Assembly: GCA_900544385.1 (NCBI GenBank)
Contig: UQVD01000026.1
Span: forward strand, 1 to 21,743
Origin: an uncultured Collinsella sp.
Lineage (GTDB): Bacteria; Actinomycetota; Coriobacteriia; Coriobacteriales; Coriobacteriaceae
Length of the DNA stretch: 21,743 nucleotides
Direction: 5' to 3'
This document shows positions 1-8,733 of this stretch, in pieces; position 1 is the first letter of the stretch; the number at the start of each line of letters is the position of its first letter. The position numbers were made by a program, and so were the translations under genes. A model generated the notes under the pieces. That model ran no database searches and had not been told where the DNA came from. It saw only the letters and a program-made list of their open reading frames with translations.

Positions 1-7
1 CTGCATA

Positions 8-40
8 TCGTCGGCAGCGTCAGATGTGTATAAGAGACAG
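8..40 (+). other. Nextera sequencing adapter with Tn5 mosaic end (artefact)
   Basis: Bases 8-40 match the Illumina Nextera read-1 transposase adapter as I know it. Bases 22-40 are the 19-bp Tn5 mosaic end AGATGTGTATAAGAGACAG. This is library-preparation sequence left at a contig edge and not part of the genome. Bases 1-7 lie outside the adapter and are probably also artefactual. Genuine sequence probably begins at base 41. Confidence 0.97.
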
Positions 41-175
41 GGGGAGTTGTTGAGGTTTTCGACAGCTTTCTGACTATAGAATCTTTGCGGCTATTGCCGC
101 GGATTTCGTTGCCGCGGCCGCGATGGTGCGGGATGCTGGGCGTAAGCGTCGAATGCTCAGATTGAGGAGGCCAAC

Positions 176-598
176 ATGGATCTGTTTCTTGAGACCCCGC
201 GGCAACAAGCCGAGCGCATGTTGCGCCAGCAGCAACGGCTTATGGAGATGCAAATGCAAGGGGCGGCCGTCCAGCCTCCTGTGCAAAACGCCGCGCCCGC
301 GGTATCGTCTGCGGATGAGGTGGACCCAGGAGCCTATTCCGTACAGCAAGATTCATATGCGCAGGAGCTTGCGTTCGACAAGCGTCGTGCGCGTCGCCGT
401 CGTTGGACCCAGCGCCTGCGTACGCTGGCGATGATCGTGCTGATTCCGTTGGGGCTCGCGGCAATCTTCTTGGCCTCATATGCCCTCACGTGCATTCTCA
501 ACGGCGCCTCGCCCAGTGAGGTGCTTGAGCACTTGGCGGTTCTCGGCCAGCGCCTAAGCGATGTCGTAACAACTATCCGCGCCGGCTGGGAGAGTTAG
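176..598 (+). CDS. Hypothetical small single-pass membrane protein
   Basis: A 140-residue protein of no family I recognise. Residues 1-30 are Gln/Met/Arg-rich and probably helical. Residues 31-65 are Ala/Pro/Gln-rich and look disordered. A strongly basic patch (about residues 69-82, with runs of Arg) precedes one hydrophobic segment (about 83-107). A short amphipathic C-terminal tail follows. The positive-inside rule predicts a cytoplasmic N-terminus. The ATG at 176 is supported by GAGGAGG ending at 170, five bases upstream. It lies upstream of rmuC on the same strand with a 123-base gap, so co-transcription is possible but not shown. The function is unknown. Confidence 0.75.
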   Translation: MDLFLETPRQQAERMLRQQQRLMEMQMQGAAVQPPVQNAAPAVSSADEVDPGAYSVQQDSYAQELAFDKRRARRRRWTQRLRTLAMIVLIPLGLAAIFLASYALTCILNGASPSEVLEHLAVLGQRLSDVVTTIRAGWES

Positions 599-667
599 CG
601 TTTTAGTACCTGTGGCCCAAAATCCATTTGTCCGATTGCCATGTGACGCCCGGTGCGTGTGGCGGGG

Positions 668-673
668 TAAGAT
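668..673 (+). promoter_or_regulatory. Candidate -10 box upstream of rmuC
   Basis: TAAGAT lies 48 bases before the rmuC start, a distance like that of the ACAAT boxes upstream of other genes in this window. No convincing -35 was found, so the call rests on one hexamer and its spacing. Confidence 0.25.
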
Positions 674-721
674 TGATCGCGGTTTTGATTGATGATCGAT
701 TGAGTTTGTTGGGCGGAGTCT

Positions 722-2077
722 ATGTCTGCTATTGATATCGTGCTTGTTGTGACCGCCTTGGTGGCGGTGGGGGTTGCTGTGGCTTGTGCCCTGCAGCTCA
801 AGGGCCTTCGCGTCGAGCTGCAGGAGCGCGGCGATAGCGGGGCAGAGATGCTGGCTGCGCTCGAGCAGGCCAACAATGCGCTCGACACCCTGAACGTCGC
901 TTTGGCCGAAACCCGCCGCACGGCAAATGCCATCGCGCAGCAGCAGACGACCGATGCGGCCGTAGAGCAGCAGCGCTACCTGACCATCGCGCGTGAGTTC
1001 TCGCAGGCCGGCGACCGTATGGATGACCTGCGCCGCGAGACAGCCCAACAGCTTGGCGCCAACCGCGAGGGTATCGAGCACCGCCTGGACAAGGTTCGCG
1101 AGACGGTCGATGCCCAGCTGAGCGCCATCCGCAAGGACAACAACGTGCAGCTCGATCAGATGCGCGCGACGGTGGACGAGAAACTCTCCCGTACGCTCAA
1201 CGATCGCCTGTCCGCATCGTTTAAGCAGGTGAGCGACCAGCTCGAGGCTGTGTACAAGGGTTTGGGCGATATGCAGTCCATTGCCACCGGCGTAGGCGAC
1301 CTCAAGCGCGTGCTGGGCAATGTAAAAGCGCGCGGCATTTTGGGCGAGGTACAGCTGGGTGCGATCCTGGCGGACATCCTTACGCCCGACCAGTATCTGG
1401 AAAACGTCGCCACCAAGCCCGGCGCCTCGGAGCGCGTTGAGTTTGCCGTCAAGCTGCCGGTGGACGAGGGCGATCCCGTGCTGCTGCCGATCGACTCCAA
1501 ATTCCCGGGCGACGCGTACGAGCATCTGCTCGACGCGCAAGAGTCGGGCGATGCTGAGGCTGTGGCCACCGCGCGCAAGACGCTCGATGCGATGGTGAAA
1601 CGCGAGGCAAAGGACATCTGCGAAAAGTACCTGAGCGTGCCCGCGACGACAAATTTTGGCATCATGTTCGTGCCGTTTGAGGGTCTGTACGCCGAGGTCG
1701 TCAGCCGCCCCGGGCTTATCGAGACCCTGGGCCGCGACTATCACGTCAACGTTGCCGGCCCCAGCACCATGGCGGCCATCCTCAACAGCCTGCAGATGAG
1801 CTACCAGACGTTTAGGCTGCAAAAGCGCACCGACGACGTGCTGCGTGTGCTCTCTGCCGTCAAGGCCGAGCTGCCGCGCTATCAGGCGGCGCTGCGTCGT
1901 GCCCAGCAGCAGATCGAGACCGCGGGTAAAACGGTCGAGGGCATCATCACCACGCGCACCAACGTTATGGAGCGCAAGCTCAAGGATATCGACGCGCTGG
2001 AAGACGCGCGGGAGGCCGACGAGATTTTGGGCTTGGAGTCCGCAGGCTTGCTCGCAGACCAAAAAGACGAAGACTAG
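722..2077 (+). CDS. rmuC: DNA recombination protein RmuC
   Basis: A 451-residue RmuC-family protein. Members are predicted membrane-anchored nucleases that limit inverted-repeat recombination; their exact biochemistry is poorly defined. The N-terminal hydrophobic segment (about residues 4-25) is a likely membrane anchor. Residues about 30-190 are Gln/Glu/Arg-rich with heptad character, the usual RmuC coiled coil. The conserved RmuC domain follows, with GNVKARGILGEVQLG, LPIDSKFPGDAY and FGIMFVPFEGLYAEV, all hallmark segments. The length is normal for the family. The ATG at 722 follows GGGCGGAG. The gene sits upstream of an ABC exporter and, further on, nth and mfd, a loose grouping of DNA-maintenance genes. 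I see no truncation or frameshift. Confidence 0.93.
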   Translation: MSAIDIVLVVTALVAVGVAVACALQLKGLRVELQERGDSGAEMLAALEQANNALDTLNVALAETRRTANAIAQQQTTDAAVEQQRYLTIAREFSQAGDRMDDLRRETAQQLGANREGIEHRLDKVRETVDAQLSAIRKDNNVQLDQMRATVDEKLSRTLNDRLSASFKQVSDQLEAVYKGLGDMQSIATGVGDLKRVLGNVKARGILGEVQLGAILADILTPDQYLENVATKPGASERVEFAVKLPVDEGDPVLLPIDSKFPGDAYEHLLDAQESGDAEAVATARKTLDAMVKREAKDICEKYLSVPATTNFGIMFVPFEGLYAEVVSRPGLIETLGRDYHVNVAGPSTMAAILNSLQMSYQTFRLQKRTDDVLRVLSAVKAELPRYQAALRRAQQQIETAGKTVEGIITTRTNVMERKLKDIDALEDAREADEILGLESAGLLADQKDED

Positions 2078-2103
2078 CTGCATCTGACGGCGGGGTGCCT
2101 GCA

Positions 2104-2138
2104 CAAGCACGGCGCGGGCGCTTTTCGCATCGTGCTTG
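2104..2138 (+). terminator. Possible weak terminator after rmuC
   Basis: CAAGCACG (2104-2111) can pair with CGTGCTTG (2131-2138) across a 19-base GC-rich loop. No T-tract follows directly, so termination here is uncertain. Confidence 0.3.
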
Positions 2139-2200
2139 CCTGAAGTGCGCTTTAGTGTGCAACAATGGCGTTTCGCCCTATCAGGCGCGAAAGGAAGCCC

Positions 2201-4003
2201 ATGTCTCAGAGAAACACCAGTCCGCTCAAACGCTCCACCGTGCGCCGCACGCTACAGCGTTTTTGGGACGTCACGCGCACACAGCCGCTGATCGTCTTTC
2301 TCTCGGTGTTCTCGTCGGCGGGCTACATCTTTTTGCTCACGTTTGCCAACACCTACGTGATGGCCCTTATCGTCGACCGCGTCCAGGCCGGCCCCGTGGC
2401 GGGCGACCAGGTGTTTGAGGTCTTTGGTCCCTATATTCTGGCGCTCGTGTTCGTTAACCTAGTGGGCCAGATCCTCTCCAAGCTGCAGGACTACACCGTC
2501 TACAAGCTCGAGATTGCGGGTAACTATCACTTGGCGCGCTTGTGCTTCGACACACTCTCCAATCAATCCATGACATTCCACACCAGTCGCTTTGGCGGAT
2601 CGCTTGTGAGCCAGACGAGTCGTTTTATGAACGGCTACACGGGCCTGGTGGACGTGACGGTGTATTCGCTCATTCCCACCATCACCTCGGTTGTCTGCAC
2701 GGTGGCGGCGCTCGCCCCGGTGGTACCGACGTTTACCGTGATTTTGGTGGGCATCATGGTCGTCTACATCGCATTTGTCTGGCTTATGTACAAGCGCATC
2801 ATGCCGCTTTCGGCCGCGACGTCCGCCGCGCAGAACAAGCTGTCGGGCGTGCTGTCCGACGCGGTCACGAACATCCTGGCCGTCAAGACCTGTGGGCGCG
2901 AGGACTTTGAGCGCGACCTGTTCGATGCCGCCGACCGCGCCGCGCGCGACGCCGAGACGGTTTCGATGCACGCCATGATGCAGCGCAACTTTACGACCTC
3001 GGGCCTTATCGTCGTTACTATGGCCGTGGTGAGCGTGTTCGTCGCGGGCGGCAACGCGTGGTTTGGCATCTCTGTTGGCGCGCTCGTCATGATCTTTACC
3101 TATACGTACAACCTCACCATGCGTCTGAACTACGTAAGCTCCATGATGCAGCGCATCAACCGCGCGCTGGGCGATGCGGCCGAGATGACGCGCGTGCTGG
3201 ACGAGCCGCGTCTGGTGGCAGACGACGAGAACGCTCCCGAGCTTAAAGTGACCGAAGGTGCGATTGATTTTGAGCACTTGAGCTTTGCATACCGTGACGC
3301 CGCAGCGGGCGAGAGCGTGTTCGACGACCTGACGCTCCATGTGGCGGCGGGTCAGCGCGTGGGCCTGGTGGGCAAATCGGGCTCGGGCAAGACGACGCTC
3401 ACCAAGCTGTTGCTGCGCCTGGACGACGTACAGGGCGGCCGCGTGCTCGTGGACGGTCAGGACGTCTCGCGCTGTACGCAGCAGAGCCTGCGCCGCCAGG
3501 TTGCCTACGTGCCGCAGGAGGCGCTGCTGTTCCATCGCACCATTCGCGAGAATATCGCCTACGGACGCCCCGACGCCACCGACGAGCAGATCCGCGAGGC
3601 CGCGCGCCTGGCAAATGCCCTGGAGTTTATCGACCGTCTGCCCAACGGCTTTGACACCATGGTGGGCGAACGCGGCGTTAAGCTTTCGGGCGGTCAGCGC
3701 CAGCGCGTGGCCATTGCCCGCGCTATTCTGACTGATGCGCCGATCCTGGTGCTCGACGAGGCGACGTCTGCCTTGGACAGCGAGTCCGAGGCGCTGGTGC
3801 AGGAGGCGCTCGAGAACCTGATGCGCGGTCGCACCTCCATTGTGGTGGCACATCGCCTGTCTACCGTGGCGGCGCTCGATCGCATCGTGGTGCTGGCGGA
3901 CGGCGAGATTGTCGAGGACGGTACGCATGCGCAGCTTGTCGAGGCGGGCGGCGAGTACGCAAGCCTGTGGGGCCGCCAGACCGGCGCATTTTTGGAGGCG
4001 TAA
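2201..4003 (+). CDS. ABC exporter half-transporter, fused permease and ATPase
   Basis: A 600-residue ABC exporter of the MsbA/multidrug type, with an N-terminal transmembrane domain (about residues 1-320, roughly six hydrophobic helices) fused to a C-terminal ATPase. Visible motifs are Walker A GKSGSGKT (residues 391-398), a Q-loop region in AYVPQEALLF, the signature LSGGQ (495-499), Walker B ILVLDEATSALD (Asp519, Glu520) and the switch His in VVAHRLST. All ATPase motifs are intact. An in-frame ATG at 2165 gives 12 more residues but has no good ribosome site. The ATG at 2201 follows AAGGAAG (2191-2197) and is preferred. No partner half-transporter gene is adjacent, so it probably works as a homodimer. 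The substrate cannot be deduced. Confidence 0.9.
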   Translation: MSQRNTSPLKRSTVRRTLQRFWDVTRTQPLIVFLSVFSSAGYIFLLTFANTYVMALIVDRVQAGPVAGDQVFEVFGPYILALVFVNLVGQILSKLQDYTVYKLEIAGNYHLARLCFDTLSNQSMTFHTSRFGGSLVSQTSRFMNGYTGLVDVTVYSLIPTITSVVCTVAALAPVVPTFTVILVGIMVVYIAFVWLMYKRIMPLSAATSAAQNKLSGVLSDAVTNILAVKTCGREDFERDLFDAADRAARDAETVSMHAMMQRNFTTSGLIVVTMAVVSVFVAGGNAWFGISVGALVMIFTYTYNLTMRLNYVSSMMQRINRALGDAAEMTRVLDEPRLVADDENAPELKVTEGAIDFEHLSFAYRDAAAGESVFDDLTLHVAAGQRVGLVGKSGSGKTTLTKLLLRLDDVQGGRVLVDGQDVSRCTQQSLRRQVAYVPQEALLFHRTIRENIAYGRPDATDEQIREAARLANALEFIDRLPNGFDTMVGERGVKLSGGQRQRVAIARAILTDAPILVLDEATSALDSESEALVQEALENLMRGRTSIVVAHRLSTVAALDRIVVLADGEIVEDGTHAQLVEAGGEYASLWGRQTGAFLEA

Positions 4004-4066
4004 AGACCCCATACGTGGGACAATCGTGCCCATAGGTTTGTTATGCCGCTGAAGCGAGGAGTCATT

Positions 4067-4732
4067 ATGCCACGCGAGACCAATGCCGCCAAACGCGAGC
4101 GCGCCGTTGAGGTGTGCGAGCGCCTCAACCGTCGCTATGGCCCGGTCGAGTGTTTTTTGGATCACGAGAATCCCTTTAGGCTGCTCATTGCCGTACTGCT
4201 CTCGGCGCAGACGACCGACGCGCAGGTCAACAAGGTGACGCCGCGGCTGTTTGCCCAGTGGCCCACGCCCGAGGCCATGGCGGGGGCGAGCGTGGCCGAT
4301 GTGGCCGGTACCATTAAGTCACTCGGCTTTTATAAGAGCAAGGCCAAGCACGCCGTGGAAGCCGCGCAGATGATCGTCACCGATTACGGCGGCGAGGTAC
4401 CGGCCGACATGAAGGAGCTCGTCAAACTGCCGGGTGTGGGGCGCAAAACGGCGAACATCGTGCTCAACGTGGGGTTTGGCATTGTCGAGGGCATCGCGGT
4501 CGATACGCACGTCAACCGCATCGCGCACCGCCTGATGCTGAGCCCCAAGACGCATGCCAAGGAGCCGCTCAAGACCGAGCAAGATCTGCTCAAGATTTTG
4601 CCGCACGAGTATTGGGAGTCGGTCAACCACCAGTGGATCACCTTTGGCCGCGAGATCTGCGACGCCCGCAAACCTAAGTGCGACGAGTGCCCGCTGGCGG
4701 ATTTGTGTCCCAGCGTGCGCGTAGCGGGGTAG
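4067..4732 (+). CDS. nth: Endonuclease III, base-excision repair glycosylase/AP lyase
   Basis: A 221-residue Nth. It removes oxidised pyrimidines and nicks abasic DNA in base-excision repair. The helix-hairpin-helix LPGVGRKTAN (residues 121-130) contains catalytic Lys127. The catalytic Asp is Asp146 in VDTHVNR. The C-terminal [4Fe-4S] motif is complete at Cys198, Cys205, Cys208 and Cys214 (spacing C-X6-C-X2-C-X5-C). The length is typical. An in-frame ATG at 4043 would add eight residues, but the ATG at 4067 has GCGAGGAG just upstream and is the better start. The gene has its own short upstream region after the ABC exporter. It precedes mfd, another DNA-repair gene, but a hairpin separates them. 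Confidence 0.96.
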   Translation: MPRETNAAKRERAVEVCERLNRRYGPVECFLDHENPFRLLIAVLLSAQTTDAQVNKVTPRLFAQWPTPEAMAGASVADVAGTIKSLGFYKSKAKHAVEAAQMIVTDYGGEVPADMKELVKLPGVGRKTANIVLNVGFGIVEGIAVDTHVNRIAHRLMLSPKTHAKEPLKTEQDLLKILPHEYWESVNHQWITFGREICDARKPKCDECPLADLCPSVRVAG

Positions 4733-4836
4733 GGCGGAACGCATTTTCGTCTGGCGTTTTTTGCGGGGCTGGGTTTGCCCTTGAGCCGGAGTCCTCTCCA
4801 TGCGTTACCATGACAGACAATGTATTTGACGTACGA

Positions 4837-4864
4837 CCCGCCGAGCTTGCCTCGGCGGGCTTTT
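4837..4864 (+). terminator. Hairpin between nth and mfd, terminator-like
   Basis: A perfect 9-bp stem, CCCGCCGAG (4837-4845) with CTCGGCGGG (4851-4859) and a 5-base loop, is followed by CTTTT. It ends only about 25 bases before the mfd start. It could terminate nth transcripts, or act as a 5' leader hairpin if mfd transcription starts near 4828. The T-tract is short. Confidence 0.5.
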
Positions 4865-4889
4865 GGCGTTGCAATGCCGGAGGAACAGC

Positions 4890-7800
4890 ATGCTCATTCA
4901 CCGTATAGCCGCGCAGCTCTACACTGCCGAGGCGCTGCAGACCGTCGAGGCCGGGCTCGATTCTGGCGAGGACGTGACGCTGGCCGTGTCTCAGTCGGGT
5001 CGCACGCTTATGGCCGCCGCCCAGTTTGCGCGTCGTCCGCGCCCCACGGTCTACATAGTGAGCGGCGAGGATGCGGCCGATCGCGTCGCACGCAGTCTGG
5101 CCGCCTATGTGGGTCTGGCTCACGTGTGTCGCTTTCCCGAGCGCAAGGACTACCCTTGGCGCGAGCAGGCGCCCGACGACGCCGTGGTGGCCCAGCGCTG
5201 CGAGGCCCTGGGGCGCATCGTGCGCGGCGACAACTGCATCATGGTTGCCTCGGCCCGCGCGCTGCTGCGCTGCGTGCCGCCGGTCGAGAGTCGCTATTGG
5301 GAGTCCACTACTTTTGCGGTGGGCGAGGAGATTCCTTTTGACGAGGTGCCGCAGCGCTTGGTGGGCATGGGCTACACCAATGCCGGCGCCGCCGAAGAGA
5401 CAGGCCTGTTCCGCGTGCACGGCGACACCGTCGAGGTGTTCCCCGCGCAGGAGAAGGCGCCCGTGCGCATTGAGTTTTTCGGCGACGAGATCGACCGCAT
5501 CCGCCGCATGGTGAGCTCCACGGGGCAAACCATCGGCAACGAGGACAGCATCGAGATCTTTCCGTGCCGTGAGCTGGCGCTTACCGACGAGGCCGTCCAC
5601 AACATGCATGTGGCGCTCTACCGCGCCAGCCAGGACGACAGCAAGTTGGCGGCGCTGCTCGAGATGGTGGATGCGCGCATCGTCACGCCTGAGCTCGACC
5701 GCTTTTTGCCGGTGATGTACGGCCAGACCGTGAGCCCGCTGTCGCATGTGAGCGGCAAGGCGCTCGTGGTGCTGTCCGAGCCGCGCTCGCTGTTCGACGA
5801 TTGCCTGCGCGCTTACGAGGATATCGAGGCGCGTGCCGGCGAGGCGGGGGTCGACCGTCTGGACGGCCTGTACGTGCGTGCCCAGCAACTCGACTTTGGT
5901 TCCCAGCAACGCCTGAACTATGTGAGTCTCATCCGCGCCGGCGGTGCGGTGACGGCCGAGCTCAAGATTGAGCAGCCTGCCATCGCAGGCTCGGACAACC
6001 GTTTTATGACGCGCATTCAGGAAGTCGTGGGCAAGCGCTACGCCTGCGTGTTTGCCATCCCCGACCGCGGTGCGCGCGAGTCGATGGAGCTCACCTTTGG
6101 CGATGAGGGCATTACCTTTGAGGAATCGCTGACGGCGGCCCCCGAAAACGCCGGCGTAATTGGCGACCACGTGCGCGTGGCAGCGGCAGATTCTGCCGAC
6201 CGTGCCGCACGCCAGGAGGCCCACGCTTCCATTCGCGAGCGTAAGGTCGACGCGCTCAACGCCCGCTCGCTCGAGACGGGCGCCGCGCAGGCTGCCGCCG
6301 GCGCCGCCGTGCCCACCATCTCGCGCGGACGCGTGACCTTTGTGGACGCTGCCCTGCCGCAGGGCGTGGTGGTGCCCGATGCCAACCTGGCCGTGTTCTC
6401 AATCGCCGACCTCAACGCCCGCATGGACGCCAACCGCGCGCGCAGCCGCCGCAAGGTGGACATTACGCAGATCACCTTCCCGTTTAAGCCGGGCGACTAC
6501 GTGGTGCACGCCACTCACGGCATCGCACTCTTTAGCGAGATTGCGCGTCAGGAAGTGGGCGGCAAAGAGCGCGACTACTTTTTGCTGGAATATGCCGACG
6601 GCGACAAGCTCTACGTGCCGCTCGAGCAGGTCGACCGTATCACGCGCTATGTTGGCCCCGACGGCGACAAACCGCGCCTGACCAGGCTCAACACAGCCGA
6701 CTGGACGCGCGCCACCAACAAGGCGCGCAAGAATGCCAAAAAGCTGGCGTTTGACCTGGTCGATCTGTATACGCGCCGCTCGTCGATTACCGGTATCGCC
6801 TGCCCGCCCGACACGCCCGAGCAGATCGAGATGGAGGAGAGCTTCCCTTACGACGAGACGCGCGACCAGCTGGAGGCCATCGCCGATATTAAGGCCGACA
6901 TGGAGGCGCCCAAGCCCATGGACCGCCTGCTCTGCGGCGACGTGGGCTTTGGCAAGACCGAGGTCGCCCTGCGTGCGGCGTTCAAGTGTGTGGACTCCGG
7001 CCGTCAGGTCATGGTGCTCTGCCCCACAACCATTCTGGCCCAGCAGCACTACGAGACCTTCTTTGAGCGCTTTGCCCCGTTTGGCCTCGAGGTCGAGGTG
7101 CTCAGCCGCTTCCGCACGCCGGCGCAGCAGAAGCGCGCGCTCAAGGCGTTTGCCGAGGGCACGATCGATGTGCTCATCGGCACGCACCGCCTGCTTTCGG
7201 CCGATGTGAACCCCAAGAACCTGGGCCTGGTGATCATCGACGAGGAGCAGCGCTTTGGTGTGCAGCACAAGGAGCAGCTCAAGAATCTGCGCGAGCAGAT
7301 TGACGTGCTCACGCTTTCGGCCACGCCGATTCCGCGAACCATGCAGATGGCCACGAGCGGCGTGCGCGACATGAGCCTGATTACCACGCCGCCGACCGGG
7401 CGTCGTCCCGTGATCGTGCACGTGGGGGAGTATGACCCCGATGTGGTGAGCGCGGCGATTCGCCTGGAGGTGGGCCGCGGCGGTCAGGTGTACTACGTGT
7501 CCAACCGCGTCAAGACCATCGACGACGCCGTGGCGCGCGTGCACGAGGCCGCGCCCGAGGCACGCGTGGGGGTGGCGCACGGCAAGATGAGCCCGCGCGA
7601 GGTCGAGGACGTGATGATCGAGTTCGCGACCAAAAAGATCGATGTGCTCATCGCCACGACCATCGTGGAGAGCGGCATCGACAACGCGACCGCCAACACG
7701 CTGATCATCGAGGACTCGCAGCGCCTGGGTCTGGCACAGCTTTACCAGCTCAAGGGCCGTGTGGGCCGTTCTGCCACACAGGCCTACGCGTACTTTATGT

Positions 7801-8522
7801 TTCCGGGCGAGCTGCCTCTCACCGAGGAGGCGACGGCGCGCCTGACCGCACTGTCCGAGTTCCAGGACCTGGGCAGCGGCATGCGCATTGCCATGCGCGA
7901 CCTGGAGATTCGCGGCGCCGGCTCGCTTATGGGCGCCGAGCAGCATGGCAACCTGTCGAGCGTGGGCTTTGACCTGTTTACGCAGATGCTGGGCCAGGCA
8001 GTGGCCGAGGCGCGCGGCGATGACGATGCCGGCGTGGAGGCGGCGAGCGTGGGCATTAACCTACCGGCCGACTACTTCTTGTCCGAGGAGTACCTGCCGG
8101 CGGTGGACCAGCGCGTGCTCGTGTACCGTAAGCTCGCAGCGGCCGAGGACCTGGAGAGCATCGATGAGGTGCAGGAGGAGACCGAGGCTGCGCATGGCGA
8201 GCTGCCGTTGGCGGGACTCAACCTGTTCAATCGCGCGCGCATCCGCATCCGCGGCGAGCGCCTGGGGCTCGAGAGCGTCACGCTCAGCGGCGGCCGCATC
8301 ACCTTTTTGGGCGTCGACGTGCCCAAGAAGGTGGCCTTTGAGCTTAAGACCCGCTATGGTGCGGTGAACTTTCCCAAGAGCCGCAAGCTGTCGGTGCCCT
8401 ACAAGGCGGGCGCCGGTGCGGGCAGCGGCCTGGGTCGCGGTCTCGACGCCAACGACGGCACCGGCCCGGTGGCGGCGGCGCTCATGCTGCTGCAACAGCT
8501 GGGTGCCAGCGACGACGACTAA
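4890..8522 (+). CDS. mfd: Transcription-repair coupling factor Mfd
   Basis: A 1210-residue Mfd. It is a DNA translocase that displaces RNA polymerase stalled at lesions and recruits UvrA. The order is an N-terminal UvrB-like region, an Ala/Arg-rich linker (about residues 435-520), a CarD-like RNA-polymerase interaction domain beginning near residue 530 (KPGDYVVHATHG), helicase motif I GDVGFGKTEV (683-692), motif II DEEQ (784-787), the RecG-like half with GRVGRS, and a C-terminal TRCF domain. It is somewhat longer than E. coli Mfd (1148). A TTG at 4863 would add nine residues. The ATG at 4890 follows GGAGGAA and is preferred. No key motif is missing. The stop codon directly abuts a structured repeat. 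Confidence 0.97.
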   Translation: MLIHRIAAQLYTAEALQTVEAGLDSGEDVTLAVSQSGRTLMAAAQFARRPRPTVYIVSGEDAADRVARSLAAYVGLAHVCRFPERKDYPWREQAPDDAVVAQRCEALGRIVRGDNCIMVASARALLRCVPPVESRYWESTTFAVGEEIPFDEVPQRLVGMGYTNAGAAEETGLFRVHGDTVEVFPAQEKAPVRIEFFGDEIDRIRRMVSSTGQTIGNEDSIEIFPCRELALTDEAVHNMHVALYRASQDDSKLAALLEMVDARIVTPELDRFLPVMYGQTVSPLSHVSGKALVVLSEPRSLFDDCLRAYEDIEARAGEAGVDRLDGLYVRAQQLDFGSQQRLNYVSLIRAGGAVTAELKIEQPAIAGSDNRFMTRIQEVVGKRYACVFAIPDRGARESMELTFGDEGITFEESLTAAPENAGVIGDHVRVAAADSADRAARQEAHASIRERKVDALNARSLETGAAQAAAGAAVPTISRGRVTFVDAALPQGVVVPDANLAVFSIADLNARMDANRARSRRKVDITQITFPFKPGDYVVHATHGIALFSEIARQEVGGKERDYFLLEYADGDKLYVPLEQVDRITRYVGPDGDKPRLTRLNTADWTRATNKARKNAKKLAFDLVDLYTRRSSITGIACPPDTPEQIEMEESFPYDETRDQLEAIADIKADMEAPKPMDRLLCGDVGFGKTEVALRAAFKCVDSGRQVMVLCPTTILAQQHYETFFERFAPFGLEVEVLSRFRTPAQQKRALKAFAEGTIDVLIGTHRLLSADVNPKNLGLVIIDEEQRFGVQHKEQLKNLREQIDVLTLSATPIPRTMQMATSGVRDMSLITTPPTGRRPVIVHVGEYDPDVVSAAIRLEVGRGGQVYYVSNRVKTIDDAVARVHEAAPEARVGVAHGKMSPREVEDVMIEFATKKIDVLIATTIVESGIDNATANTLIIEDSQRLGLAQLYQLKGRVGRSATQAYAYFMFPGELPLTEEATARLTALSEFQDLGSGMRIAMRDLEIRGAGSLMGAEQHGNLSSVGFDLFTQMLGQAVAEARGDDDAGVEAASVGINLPADYFLSEEYLPAVDQRVLVYRKLAAAEDLESIDEVQEETEAAHGELPLAGLNLFNRARIRIRGERLGLESVTLSGGRITFLGVDVPKKVAFELKTRYGAVNFPKSRKLSVPYKAGAGAGSGLGRGLDANDGTGPVAAALMLLQQLGASDDD

Positions 8523-8635
8523 CGGGTCGACGCTGCAAACGCTCCATTTGGGCAATCTGACCCTCACTCGTCGGTCGCGTACGCAAGTACGCTTCCCTCC
8601 TCCTTCGGGCCACCTTGCCACAAATGGAACGTTTT
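8523..8635 (+). repeat. Structured element after mfd (copy 1 of an interspersed repeat)
   Basis: It starts at the mfd stop codon. The left arm 8538-8555 pairs with the right arm 8615-8633 over 17 bp, with one mismatch and one bulge. Inside this, TGACCC (8558-8563) pairs with GGGCCA (8607-8612), with one mismatch. The apical region holds a perfect hairpin, GCGTAC-GCAA-GTACGC (8577-8592, a GNRA-type loop), and a pyrimidine tract, CCCTCCTCCTT (8595-8605). A short TTTT follows the right arm, so it may double as the mfd terminator. A 52-base segment starting at 21692 matches the left half at 42 of 52 positions. It could be a non-coding RNA, a repeat or a terminator. Confidence 0.65.
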
Positions 8636-8733
8636 CGCTCACTTATGCTCAACCTGTAAGGGTATTTATGGGACAAAGCTATCTTTGCCCCACCACGTTG
8701 CGGGTCGACCCTTCGCCCGACCGAAAGGAAAGC

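Noticed and set aside
41..175. Promoter or partial gene before the first CDS (TATAGAAT near 75)
   Set aside because: A -10-like TATAGAAT is visible but no properly spaced -35 exists and the distance to the start is long. No truncated upstream gene can be recognised next to the adapter edge.
554..2110. Long minus-strand open frame (518 residues) opposite rmuC
   Set aside because: It is a shadow of the RmuC coding frame in high-GC DNA. The composition is His/Leu/Arg-rich with no domain, and no good ribosome site was seen.
2459..4165. Long minus-strand open frame opposite the ABC exporter
   Set aside because: It lies antisense to an intact ABC gene with all motifs. The antisense product is low-complexity, rich in His, Arg and Ala.
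4674..7946. Two minus-strand frames of more than 500 residues opposite mfd
   Set aside because: They mirror the third-position GC bias of mfd. No recognisable motifs were found.
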